Of a stretch of 64,000 bases of DNA, positions 11,258 to 23,492 are shown in pieces; within the stretch, counting starts at the first letter, position 1, and each line of letters starts with the position of its first letter. The notes below the pieces were generated by a model. The model worked only from the letters and a program-made list of their open reading frames with translations. It ran no database searches and had not been told where the DNA came from. Made by a program: the position numbers and the translations under genes. This DNA is from Engraulis encrasicolus (taxonomy: Eukaryota > Chordata > Actinopteri > Clupeiformes > Engraulidae). The stretch lies in the NCBI RefSeq assembly GCF_034702125.1, contig NC_085862.1:11595738-11659737 (forward strand), read 5' to 3'.

Positions 11258-11403
11258 GCATTTTTTACTGAATCCTGCACCTTCTAAACAGATGAGCTGT
11301 GGCCTATCACAACTTAAGTTCTCACTGTTGTACATAGAAATACTTTTGTGTCACATCATGTAATGAAACGAATGGCTGGTGCAAATCAAGTGTGCAGAAG
11401 AAG

Positions 11404-11476
11404 GATGTGTGTGTCTGTGTGCGTGCGTGTGTGCGTGCGTGCGTTCGTGTGTGTGTGTGTGTGTGTCTGTGTGTGT
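11404..11476 (+). repeat. Imperfect (GT)n/(GTGC)n microsatellite
   Basis: Alternating purine-pyrimidine array of about 70 bp. Confidence 0.85.
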
Positions 11477-11786
11477 TCAGTCAAATCAATTAGGAGGAGC
11501 TTAATAAACAAATGGCTTGAGGAAAGAAAATAAATATTTAGAGATTGATGTGGTAATAGGCCTACTATGTGAAGAATATAACATTTAGAAAGCAAGAATT
11601 TTGGAAATAAAATAACAAATAGGCCTATAGGCAGCAGCATGTAGGCTATAGGGGCCCCGGGCCATTTGAATCTGCATGGCCCTGCAAGTAGGGCTACATT
11701 AAACACTTAGAAGCCTTTTGATCTCATGTGACATTTTCAATCTCTTCACACAAGTAGCCTACAGGCTGAACTAATATAATTCACTA

Positions 11787-11881
11787 AATAATATAATATA
11801 ATATAATATAATATAATATAATATAATATAATATAATATAATGCAATATAATGTAATGTAATGTAATGTAATATAATATAA
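11787..11881 (+). repeat. (ATAAT)n pentanucleotide microsatellite
   Basis: About 18 units of ATAAT with ATGTA variants near the end. Confidence 0.9.
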
Positions 11882-12059
11882 CTAATATAATTCACTTTAC
11901 ATCTGATGCATAGGCCTAGGCGTAGCATTCGAACATTACCCGTTGTGGTCCAATCAAGATTTGAAAAGATTGCATGAAAACTAACAAGCTAGAGAGAAAT
12001 ATTTGTTTTAGTGTGAGTGTGAGATCAAGGCCGAAAGAGTGGGTTTATATGAGTGCTGC

Positions 12060-12565
12060 GCAACACTGAAAACGCGCACATCCCATATAACGGTCCCGTG
12101 ATTTCTTGTCTGGGCCTTTAACGTGGCACAGAGAAATGTATGTTTTCGGGTTCACTTCCCCTTGAAGTTCTCTGGTCCCTCCGCTGTCATTGGTGGACCA
12201 ACACATTCATGGGCCGGGCTACTCGTTTTGCCACACCCATCATGTATCTCCGCCCTGCCGGCCTTGCTGCAGTGATGGGCTTTTCATTTTGTCAGCCATT
12301 TCCTACACGGATCTGACCGCTGGCCTTCGCATAGCAGTAGGCCAGTGTTGATTGTCGAAGGAGGGTTCATTGGTTTGGTCATCTCTAGGGCTTAGCTTGC
12401 CGATACCGAGCTTAGGCGACCCATCTAGCCTAGGACTCAAAATCATTTCACTAAAAGCGGTTCAGTGGGACGTTTAGGGGGCACTAATAAGTTGCCCTGC
12501 AGCCTAGAGGGTGTAAAAAAGAGAAGAAAGCTGTGGGCCAACATTAATGTTGGAAATTCGCAGGG
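12060..12565 (+). promoter_or_regulatory. ap3d1: ap3d1 promoter / 5' untranslated region (probable)
   Basis: Locally GC- and CpG-richer than the flanks (GCGCAACACTGAAAACGCGC at the left, CCGCCCTGCCGGCC near 12250), with an inverted CCAAT box (CATTGGTGG at about 12188) and no TATA box close to the start. The transcription start is not fixed by sequence. A perfect 16-bp palindrome (12538-12553) and a short overlapping uORF precede the start codon. Confidence 0.45.
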
Positions 12566-12585
12566 ATGGCTTTGAAGATTGTTAA
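12547..12585 (+). other. Short upstream ORF overlapping the ap3d1 start codon
   Basis: An ATG 19 nt upstream of the ap3d1 start opens a 12-codon frame ([12 protein letters not shown]) ending at TAA 12583-12585, in the +2 frame relative to the main ORF. Its Kozak context is weak (T at -3 and +4). It could reduce translation of ap3d1, if it lies in the mature leader. Confidence 0.45.
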
Positions 12586-12661
12586 GGGGAGCATCGATCG
12601 GATGTTTGATAAAAACCTCCAGGATTTGGTGCGTGGCATTAGGAACCATAAGGATGACGAG
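12566..12661 (+). CDS. ap3d1: ap3d1 exon 1
   Basis: Residues 1-32, [20 protein letters not shown] then [12 protein letters not shown]. Donor GTAAGG, phase 0. An upstream in-frame TAA at 12545-12547 supports this start. Confidence 0.95.
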
Positions 12662-15600
12662 GTAAGGCCGTATTAATTTTTAAAAAGCAACGGATCTGAT
12701 TTTCCGTCGTTTTTTCGTCTCTGGTGCGCTTACTATTCTCTGGTGCAGGTGTCTGATTAAGCTCTGTAACAGTACTCGTGACAGTTCGTGACAAAGCAAT
12801 AAGGTTGCTGCGGAGGGCTGTCTGCTGAACGCAATTGTTTAAGAATTGTACACTTGTCAGGTCATTGACTAATGGATTAAGCTATACAATTGCACGACTG
12901 TCATATTGGTTACTTCAAAACAAGCGATAAATTAAGACAAGGAGTTGAATGTTAGCCGAGGTCAAAAATGCTACCCTGGAAAATGCATTTGGTCCTAAAC
13001 TGACATTCTTATTTTGTGGCATTGTGGAAACGACACTGATGGGAACACTAAAGCGTTTGTATACGAATTGTATTCATGTGACTACAGAAATTAAATGCTA
13101 GGGATGGAAAATGCAGGATATCGAAATGTACGAATTCAGTGAGCAGCGGCCACGTCATATTGGTGCCGGAAGTAAAGCCATATTACACGGTCCCAAGTAG
13201 ATTCATGTGACCTGGGCTGGTTTGGAGAATGCAGTGCTAGGCTGAGTAACAGAATGCATGTCATACATTCTAGAGTCTACAAACAACTGAATTCTTCCTC
13301 TGGTGATTCAGTGACACTAACACATTCTTCCCCCAACTCTGAAACGTTGTTTATGACCTCATTGTTGTTGATTGAGCCATATGGAAATGTATTTGGGACT
13401 TGGATGTACCCACCTGAAAGATGTGTTTGCTTTGTAGCACTGTTAAAGTATGTCATGGATCTAGCAACTCTAAGCATTTTAATGGTGTTGGCAAGTCATG
13501 ACTGTGTCAGAATTGTGGTGAAGTCTAGGCCTACTGATGATTCCAGGTGATGTGAATAGCTGAGAATTTCCATTTGAAACGGTGATGTAGAGGAGGTAGG
13601 TTTTCCTTGCCTGACCAAAAAATGTAGTGGCACATACTGCACTATGGTGTCAATATTGACTGGTTAATGCAGAAGGTTCTGTAGGATCACATTTCATATG
13701 GTAGGTCCGTTAGGATAGGAAGGCCTATGGCAATGCTTTGCCCGTTTTGAGGTAACATTAAAAAGAATTTGTCAATAATCCCACCTGTTTTGCTTCCAAG
13801 AGCCATTCATCTGCCAAAGTCTCCAAAGAGTGTTCCTGTAAAATGTCATTGTCATTCAGTGTAACGGATACCTTCTGCTGACTGTGACTGTAAAAAAAAC
13901 ATGATTTTTAAATTGTTTCAAGTGAATGGATGACCGCCGAGAATTCACTGGAAAAAAAATTAAATAAAAAGAGTCATGTTTTTTACAGTTACAGTCAGCA
14001 GAAGGTATCCTTTGCACTGAATGACAATTTCATTTTGCACGTCTTTGACCCTGCAGCATCATGATGCATCACATCACATGTCGTGTGCAGAAACACTCCT
14101 TCCTTAAAAAAATCATGTGTTCACAATTTCAATGGTGTGATTCTGCATGATTTCAGGCACTCTCAGACCTCATCTGCACAGATTAAATTTTTAAAAATGT
14201 CTTGGTGATTTGTTAGTCACATGCAAGACTTTATGAAACAGATTTTGCACAATTCTTGTATCAATATTCAAAGAATTACATACCACAAAAGTATGAAATA
14301 ATTGGTGGCTTTAGTAGCACAGAGCATGAAGGGAATGTTTCAGATTAGATTTAGGTTAGAGAACCAAACCTTAGGTTAGAATCAAACATTAACATGACTT
14401 AAGCTTAAACATTTAAGGAGCATATTATTACGGAGTTCAAGCTGGTCCATTTCAAAAAGACAAGGCCAGAGATGACTGAAACACTGAAATACTTTTTTAG
14501 TGATGTTATTGTGGTGCATTACAATACATTTCATTTGGCGGATGCTTTTATCCAGAACAACTTGGAAACAAGGACATAAACCATATCATTTGCAAAATTT
14601 TTGCAAATTGAAAAATGAAAGTGCACAGGAAATGCACAGAAATATAAATGCCAAATCCAAGATGGGTTGGGGGATTAGCTTGATCTATTTGACCGTTTTA
14701 GTGACCTCAAATTGATTATTAGTTCCATATTCCACAAATTACCTTTATGTCTATGCAGTGATTAGTGTTGGGGAAACATTTTATTATGCAAATGTTGAAA
14801 ATTAATGGAGAAACGTTATGCATTGATTAAAAAAGGAAAATATTTGTTTCAACGAGGGCAAGTCACAGCCCTTATGCTTTTAATATTATAGGCAAATCTG
14901 TTTCAATGGGCTGCCATTAATAAGTTATTATTCTTAATAAGTACTTATTCATTAACATTCTATTTCAATGATGCTTTCCATGGTTTTTTTCCGTCTTTCT
15001 CTTCCTGAAGAACATTGAATGAAGAGACTAGGTATGATTATGTGATATACTTTGGATTGGTTGATTGATTGATTGATTAATATCCATTATTAGTGGATTA
15101 ATCCATTTTGCCAATTCAGAGTTTGATTAAAATACGTACCGGTGAGGCCATGAGGAATGGCCCATGTTTTGAGAGACTTAAAGCCCAACTGGGAAACTCC
15201 TACTCCCATTATCATTGTGAGACAGCACTCCACAGCACACAGTGCTCACTGCACACAACAAAATTGCATTTATGCCACACCTGTACCGTGCTAGGGGGCA
15301 GCCCCCAATGGCTCCCCAAGGGAGCAGTGGGACGGAACGGTACCATGCTCAGGGTACCTCAGTGGAGGAGGATGGGGAAGAAGAGTACTGGTTAATTGGC
15401 GGGTTGGGAGTTGAACCGGCAACCTTTTGGATGCAAAATGCCCTAACCTCTTCCCTTGACTGACAGAGTTTAGAAGTTTTAATTGCTTAACTTACAACCT
15501 TTAACTCTACTCCAGTATCCCCTTGCTTTATGTAGCACTGTGTGTGTACAGTGGATGCAACTACCCTAAAATACGGTAGAGTTGTTAGTTAACCTTACAG

Positions 15601-18600
15601 TTTAAATAGTCTACATGAGTCCAGATGTTAATTGGATTAGCTGGGCAGCAAACATTTCAGGGATTTTTAAAGTGGGCCTTGATTTAGACTTTGACTTTCC
15701 CGGCACAGACCGACTTGGTGCTTTTCCATAGCAATACTAGTACAGTACTAGGCCTACTTTACCATGTTCTACTCCACCCCACTGCCCTCAGGTAAAGGTT
15801 TTCATTACAATTCACACTATGGGATGGGAATGAGATGGTTGACCACAAGGACATTGGGAGTGCATCCACAGTGTGAGGCATACAAGGGACCCTGCATAGG
15901 TGGAACAAACATGGGAGGAAGTACGGTTTGAACTAAGTGAGCAACAACCTGAGTGTGTCCATCACATTATATAATCGCCGTCCTCGACTTGTGCTTGTGG
16001 GCTCGTCCTTCGCTGACAGTCCATGCACAACAATTTTTGGGGTCTTATCCCCAACATCATCTTCAGTCAGAAGACCTGCACTTTCAGAACGCCTTGGGTG
16101 TGCTGGTAAATAGGGTGTAGCCTCTTACTGCAGCATGGGCCGCCGACAACCCTATACACTTGCTGAAAATGCTTAACTACATCATAACAACATTGCTGCG
16201 CTAAGGGGTTAAGGAGCTTGCTTAAATTGGCTGGAGCTAGATTGTTTAATGCTATGTGAGAGAAATGAGAAAATGACCTTTGAATTGTGCTTGCAAGATA
16301 TTGAATTAAACTTCTGCCGTCCATGACGTCTTGCGATGTCGTCACGAGGCCTCAAGCACAAGGGAGGATGCAAGATTAGATATTGAAATGGACTCAGTGT
16401 GTTTAGTAGAAGGGTCAACTCCCTCAATGGCAAGGCAGCATGACCGAGTGATCATCACAAGGATTGCTTGAGCGATTTGATGGTCACACCAATGTGCCTG
16501 GTTCTTAAAGGGACACTGTGTGAGATTTTTAGTTGTTTATTTCCAGAATTCATGCTGCCCATTCACTAATGCTACCTTTTTCATGAATACTTACCACCAC
16601 CATCAAATTCTAAGTATTCATTATTAGGGCTGGGTATTGCAGCTATGTTCCTGTATCGATTCGATTTCGATTCTGAGGGTTTTGAATCGATTAATCACGA
16701 TTCGATTCGATTCAATTCGATTCACTCCGAATCGATTCAATCCGTTCCCTTTTTGGTGCAAGGATTTCCCCCAAAAGATGCTGTTGCCTATTTTTATATA
16801 AAAATGTCAAAGGGCTGTGGCTTGACAGTGTTAACAGATTGCTAATTTGTAATAAGTAGGCCTAGGCCTAATTGACTAATACCTACTGGGTATTTTCCAT
16901 AGACCTAAATTAAACAAAAAGAACAAAAAAATCGATTTTATTTTTTTTGCCCTGTGAATCGATTATGTGAATTTTAAATGATATCGATAGATTATCGATT
17001 ATTTTACCCAGCCCTATTCATTATGACTGGAAAAATTGCATTTTTCATACATGAAAAGGGGGATCTTCTCCATGGTCCGCCATTTTGAATTTCCAAAAAT
17101 AGCCATTTTTAGCTGCAAAAATGACTCTACTTGGACCATACTAGAAAATATTTGTTTATTACTTAGTAAATGTTAATGTAAATATCAAATTTGGTGATAG
17201 CCAACCCAGTTTCAATGAGCAGCATAGTTGCAGTACCTTTTTTGACCATTTCCTGCACAGTGTCCCTTAAGTGTAGTGGTCAGAGCACCCCCATTTAGTA
17301 ACTGGGAGTCCCGGGTTTGGAGCCTCTGCTCTTGCAGACCTCAGAACTTGGCGACATGCTCATCTGCCTACAATACTGCCTGAAACTTGGAATGGAAAGA
17401 TATTCACATTTCAGTCATGCCTTGTATTCATTTGTAGCCATCACTCAATTTCATTTCACTTCAGCAACAAGACCAGGTGACTGCAGACCATTTGTTGAAA
17501 CCCATAAGTATGTGTGCCAATCTGTGGAGAGAGGTGAAGCCATGAGGACGTCCATTTGTAGTTCAGGAATGAAGTGCATCACGGCCAGTCGGCAGCCATT
17601 GGTTAAATCAAACAAGCACAAGCCTGACATGGAATGAATAAATCCCAATGCGGCAAAGTGAGTAAAGTTCCACAAAGTGACTGATTGCATCAGGCTGGGG
17701 TATCCAAGTAATGCTTTTAGAATTTGGTTTGCTTTGAAATTGGCCTATATGCATCAAGATATGTAATGTCACATTAAACAATGTCACGTGTTATTATTGC
17801 TGAAGAGAAATTCTCTAAAATGTATCCCAGCAATTGGCAAATGTTTTGCTTTTTTTGCAATAGAAATTTGGAAACCCTGAAAATATGTCTTCATTCTTTT
17901 TAGAAGTTTTCAGACATTTTGGATGATTTGCCAATGGCTAGTGGAATGGCACGTTCTGCATTCTATTTGTTCTCTTAACGCAAGACTTTTCTCAGGTCTG
18001 TGGAAGCACTTTCAGATAGGGTTTCTGGAAATTAGCTTTTGTGCAACCTGAAGCTGGCTGCTTGGATAATGTGTCCGTTGTTCAGTCCAGTGTGAACAAG
18101 ACACTGAATTATTAATCCTACCTGAATGAGTGCTGAGTTTTTTTGGATCAGACACGGCAAGCGTGCGGTTCTTCAAGGACCCTTTGCGTTGTGCGTTAGA
18201 CTTTTTTTGTGTTAAAGCCACATTTTTTGGGGATCTTGACCCTCTTGCCAAGATCTATTGCCTCAAAAGGTTAACAATTTTTATCACACTTTTCATAAAT
18301 GCAGAATTAAATGCTTAATGCAACATATTCAAGCTATGCTATTTCTTATTTCACAATACACTATATTATGAAAAGTATTTGCCAACTTGCCTTGACTCAC
18401 ACATGAACTTAAGTGCCAGATTCCAAACCCCCAGGGTTCAATATGATGTCAGTTAGGGCTGGAAATCCAGATTTCCTGTATCGATTCAGTCACGATCCGA
18501 TTTGATCCACGATCCAATTCGATTCCATTCAATATCGATCTTCTGTATTGCTGGGTTTTAACTTTAACCCATCTATGCCTAGAATTGTGAGATTGGCTAT

Positions 18601-21600
18601 AAAAACCTAAATATCTCAGCCTCTGAAGCACATACAAAGATGAAATACCTTGGTATGAGAGAAAGAAGTATGGCACTAGTATGAGAGAGAAAGGTGGGAA
18701 AGAAGACTGGTAGTATTTACATGAGCAGGCGGTGTGTATTTGTGCATGTAGGCTATGTGAATGTGGAAGAGAGCTACAGGCTGTGGTTGAGAAAATGGCG
18801 CCTATAATCGCCTGCGAAAGATCAATCCATAAAGTTTTGAATCGATATCACATTTTTCGAAGATTAATTGATATCGGATCGCAATTTGATCTTCTGAACC
18901 CAGAAGCCTAATGTTGGTCCGACTTTTGCAGCTATTACAGCCTCTTTTTGGAAGGCTGTCCACAAGTCTGAGCAGCTTGTTTATAGGATTTTTTGACCAT
19001 TCCTCTAAAAATGCATTGGTGAGGTCACGCACTGATGCTTGTCAAGAACGCCTGGCTCTCAGTCCCTGCTCTAATCCCAAAGGTGTTCTATCGAGTTCAG
19101 GTCAGGACTGTGCAGGCCAGTCAAGTTTATCTTCACCAGACTGTCATCTATGTCTTTATGGAACTTGCTTTGTGCATTGGTGCACGGTCATGTTGGAAGA
19201 GGAAGTTAGAATTTGACCGGTTTGACTGGGACAGTCCCGGTTTGGAGCTGTGTGTCCCAGGTCCCGAGCAAACAAATATGTCCCGGTTTTGGCCACCCAC
19301 TACATTGCGCCATGTCTATCAGGGTAAATATATGTAAAATAATATTACATGTTTACCGGTCACAATTAATGGCAGCCAGCGCTTGTATAGAAAGTCTGAA
19401 GAGGTCAGTTGCGATTTGTCATTCCTCTCTCTAAAATTGATTAGAATGCAGGAAATGGCATCTGAAAAGTACAAAGAGGGTGACCTGGAGAGGGATGTGA
19501 ATGGACATGGTGAGATTCAGCTTCCCAAGGTTGACAGCATTCATGCAGCCCCAAACCATGTCTGTCCCACACTACCATGCTTGACTTTAAGCATGAGAAA
19601 CACTTTTCTTTGCACTGCTCACTCAGTTACCTCCACTCATGCTTGACACAATCTAAAGCAAGTTTGTTTTATCATGGTCCCGTCAGAGACAGACTAAGGA
19701 TATGGGTTCCTGGAATCATGTCCTGTGGTCTGATGACAACAAGATAACCAAATTGGTTTTAGATTGTGTCAAGTTGTGATAACCAAGTGAGAAGTACAAA
19801 GAAAAGTGTCCCATGCTTACTCAAGCATGGTAGTGGGACTGACATTATTTTGAATAATGAATGCCAACATTGGGAAGCTGAATTTCACCAAAAGTAACAT
19901 GCATGTGATGTGAGCATGCACCATGACTACTGAAGCAGATCCATGATCCTCTGGTTGGAATTTTAACATGGGGGTGTAGTCAAGTTTGATTGCACAAAAA
20001 TGGAAAAAAATGTCATTTAAGTTATATTACTTACTTTTCTCTTCTAATCAATAGATGTTGTATTACATTATCTTCATGCATATTTTGGAAATAACTTGTG
20101 TGCTGTAAAATGTTACTTTTCAAAAGGGGTGTACTCACTCATTATCGCTGAACACTGTAGATTCGAATCCGACCTGGGTCATGTCTCAATCCCCATTTCA
20201 TTGCAAGCCCTTCAAATGCTCGTTGTAGGTTTCCAGCAGCTTGTTGACTGGGTTGTCAACTTGGGACATCATAGATTTAATTTCATGAAAACTTTTTCAT
20301 CTGCTTAATCAATGCATCAAACCTCCTTGGTAAAGGAGAGTATGTCATCAACTAACATGAACTGTAAATTCTGTTCAGTTAAGCCCCATGTAGCTCAATT
20401 CTGTACTGTTGTACTGGACCATTGTATCTTTTTGCTAATTATCAAAACAGTCAATTTATCTCTGTAGTATTTGTTGTAGTTTATATCCAGAATTCATGCT
20501 GCTCATTCAGGAATTCACAAATATTTAAGTTACCAAATACCTCCCAATTCTATGTATTCATTAGGAATGGGAATATTGCATTTTTCATACATTAAAAGGC
20601 AGATCTTCTCCATGTCCGCCATTTGGAATTTCCACTCCATGAAATTCCTTTGTATGAAAAGATCAATTTTGGCAATAGGCAGCACAGTTTCAATGAGCAG
20701 CGTAGTACTACATACTCTGGCCACAATCCTACACTGTGTGCACCTTTTTAAACGTTAATTCACTTCAATATCTGATGGAAGTGGGACTATGGTCTGCCTC
20801 TGCCTGCTATGACAGTCAGTCTCATGACTGACCCATGACCAACAAGAGGGCATTTAACTACTGTTGTGCTCCTATGGGTCTGTGGGAGACGGGAGACAAG
20901 TGAGGGAGTTGTGCTGCTGACAAAAGAGGAATTTCCTCTGCTGTGTAGTGATGGCAGACACACTGCAGCCATTTGAGTTGATGTTCTCTCAGAGGGTTTT
21001 TTTTCCTTTCCATTATAAATGTGACACATTTTGAATACATATTGATATGATATTGAAAGTGATCATAAAATATGAGAGTATGACATATATTGTTTGGACA
21101 GCTGATATTATAAGTGGTTCTCAACTTTTTTTGAACAAACGCCCCCTGGACCTTATCATATGCCTTCTAACGCCCCCTTGTCCCCATCATAAGCCTTCCA
21201 ACGCTGTCTCCTTCTCAATGCTCCCCCTAGGGCTTCATATCGGCCCCTGGGAGGCTGTAGAGCCCCTGTTGAGAAACACTGATATAAGATGATACTTTGG
21301 CTCCCTAGCTTGACATCATACAAGAAGTGATTTAGAAATATTTGTGTAAGACATCCCAACCCAAATATTCGATCCAGAATGTTGTCTTATTCCAAAATTC
21401 TATTCTGATGATGATGCTTCACATACATTACTGGTAAACATTTTTCAAACACCACACACTGACATTTCGGCTTATTCTTTTTCAAGTTCAGAGTTTAAAA
21501 TCTATAGAATGTAATCTACGGTACACTTTTATTTTTGTTCTCCCTCACTGACTCCCAGTTCCTAGTACAGTGCTTTCATTTACTGACCTAAATCCCTCTC

Positions 21601-22762
21601 TTGACAGGCAAAATACATCTCTACCTGCATCGATGAAATCAAACAGGAGCTGAAGCAGGACAACATTGCTGTGAAAGCCAATGCCGTCTGCAAACTTACC
21701 TACGTAAGATGAATTACCTACTGTAGTAGTATGCATGTTGATGTATTATATGAAATAAATATTCATACCCCAGGAATGTAAAGCCACCTTTTACTTTTTT
21801 CTTCTGACAACATGATGCGTCATATCTCTCTGTACGCATGTCTGTGAGCAGTTACAGATGCTTGGCTATGATGTCAGCTGGGCAGCCTTCAACATCGTGG
21901 AAGTCATGAGCTCCTCCAAGTTCACGTTTAAGGTAAAAGCCATCACAAATTCATTTTTATATATATTTGTAATTTATATCATTGTTATGTGTATATGCAC
22001 ATGCATTTGTTTTATGTATATATACATACATATCATTTTTTTTAAATTACTTTTCGTTCCTTTTTTATCACAGAGAATTGGTTACTTGGCTGCCTCCCAG
22101 TGCTTTCATGAGGGGACTGATGTCATCATGTTGACAACCAACCAGATTCGTAAGGTAAGTAGCCTACTTCTGATATTGACCATTCCATGTGACATGCACA
22201 TGTGACATGTGACATTCCACAGACATGCGTACAGCAAGTCAAATAATATCTCTGCAATGATTCAAGAAGCAAACACCAAGTTCGTATGAGATGTTAATGT
22301 AGCTTTTTATATTTTTATTCACAGTTGAGTGGCGCATTCCATGCTGTTTGTGTCATTTGTGGAATCTTTCAAACGTTAAATTATTTTGTATGTGTATTCT
22401 ATGTCTACTATCTGTTATAATATAAATGCATGGTCTACAGCCCACCTCATTGGGACACTCGGTTGTGTTTCCCCTTAATATTGGTGCCAGATTCATGTCA
22501 ATACAGTTGTGGGGTTTTACACAGTCACAAAAAAAGCGTATCAAATGTCTTGAAAATATGTGACGATTGGGCCCCAAAGTGTCTATCGGTATCAGTAGTT
22601 TTGCGCGATCAACACAGATCTGTGCAGGCTTTGCTAGTGGATGCTGTGTAACAAATGGCCTCGCCAGATTCATGTTGCTGCTGCATGCTAATGTCTTTAT
22701 AATGTCTTTTAATTGCAGACCATATTGCAGACGCATTGTTAAATTGACATGCACTCTCTCTT

Positions 22763-22847
<85 letters not shown>

Positions 22848-23017
22848 ATATCTCTCTCTCTCTCTCTCTGTATGGAAATCAGGACCTCAGCAGTCCTAAT
22901 CAATATGATACTGGTGTTGCCCTGACTGGACTCTCCTGCTTTGTGACTCCGGATCTTGCTCGCGACTTGGCCAATGACATCATGACCTTAGTGAGATATT
23001 TCACTCATCAATTGACC

Positions 23018-23102
<85 letters not shown>

Positions 23103-23402
23103 TTCTGTCTGTCTGTCTGTCTGTCTGTCTGTGTGTGCATGCATCTCTGTGTGTGTATGTCTGTGTCTTGGAGACGGAGAGCTAGAAACTTGCATTTGCT
23201 TTATTCCCACAATTATTGTTTGTATGATGTGGCCCAGATGATTTGTGTTCATGTTATTAGTCCCTTCTTTTGGTGAACACTGACACTGTGCACTTGTGGC
23301 CTATTAGCATGAGTAGAGTTGTTTCGAAACTATACACTACAATACCACAATCCTATTTATGCAGCACAATAACACAACTAAGAAGTTGGCTCGAAGTTAT
23401 TT

Positions 23403-23492
<90 letters not shown>

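Larger units (their letters stand above)
12662..16500 (+). other. ap3d1 intron 1, first part: mostly unique sequence
   Basis: AT-rich intronic DNA. I recognise only the inverted-repeat element at 13850-14028, a SINE-tail fragment near 14503-14575 and the minus-strand SINE at 15170-15462. Intron 1 is about 8.9 kb and may hold enhancers, but nothing diagnostic is visible. Confidence 0.5.

Noticed and set aside
21858..22205. 115-codon frame starting inside exon 3
   Set aside because: It is exon 3 and exon 4 of ap3d1 joined by read-through of the intron, not a separate gene.
22353..22899. Open frames of 110-163 codons around 22.4-22.9 kb
   Set aside because: They read through a CT microsatellite and the start of ap3d1 exon 5 in the wrong frame.
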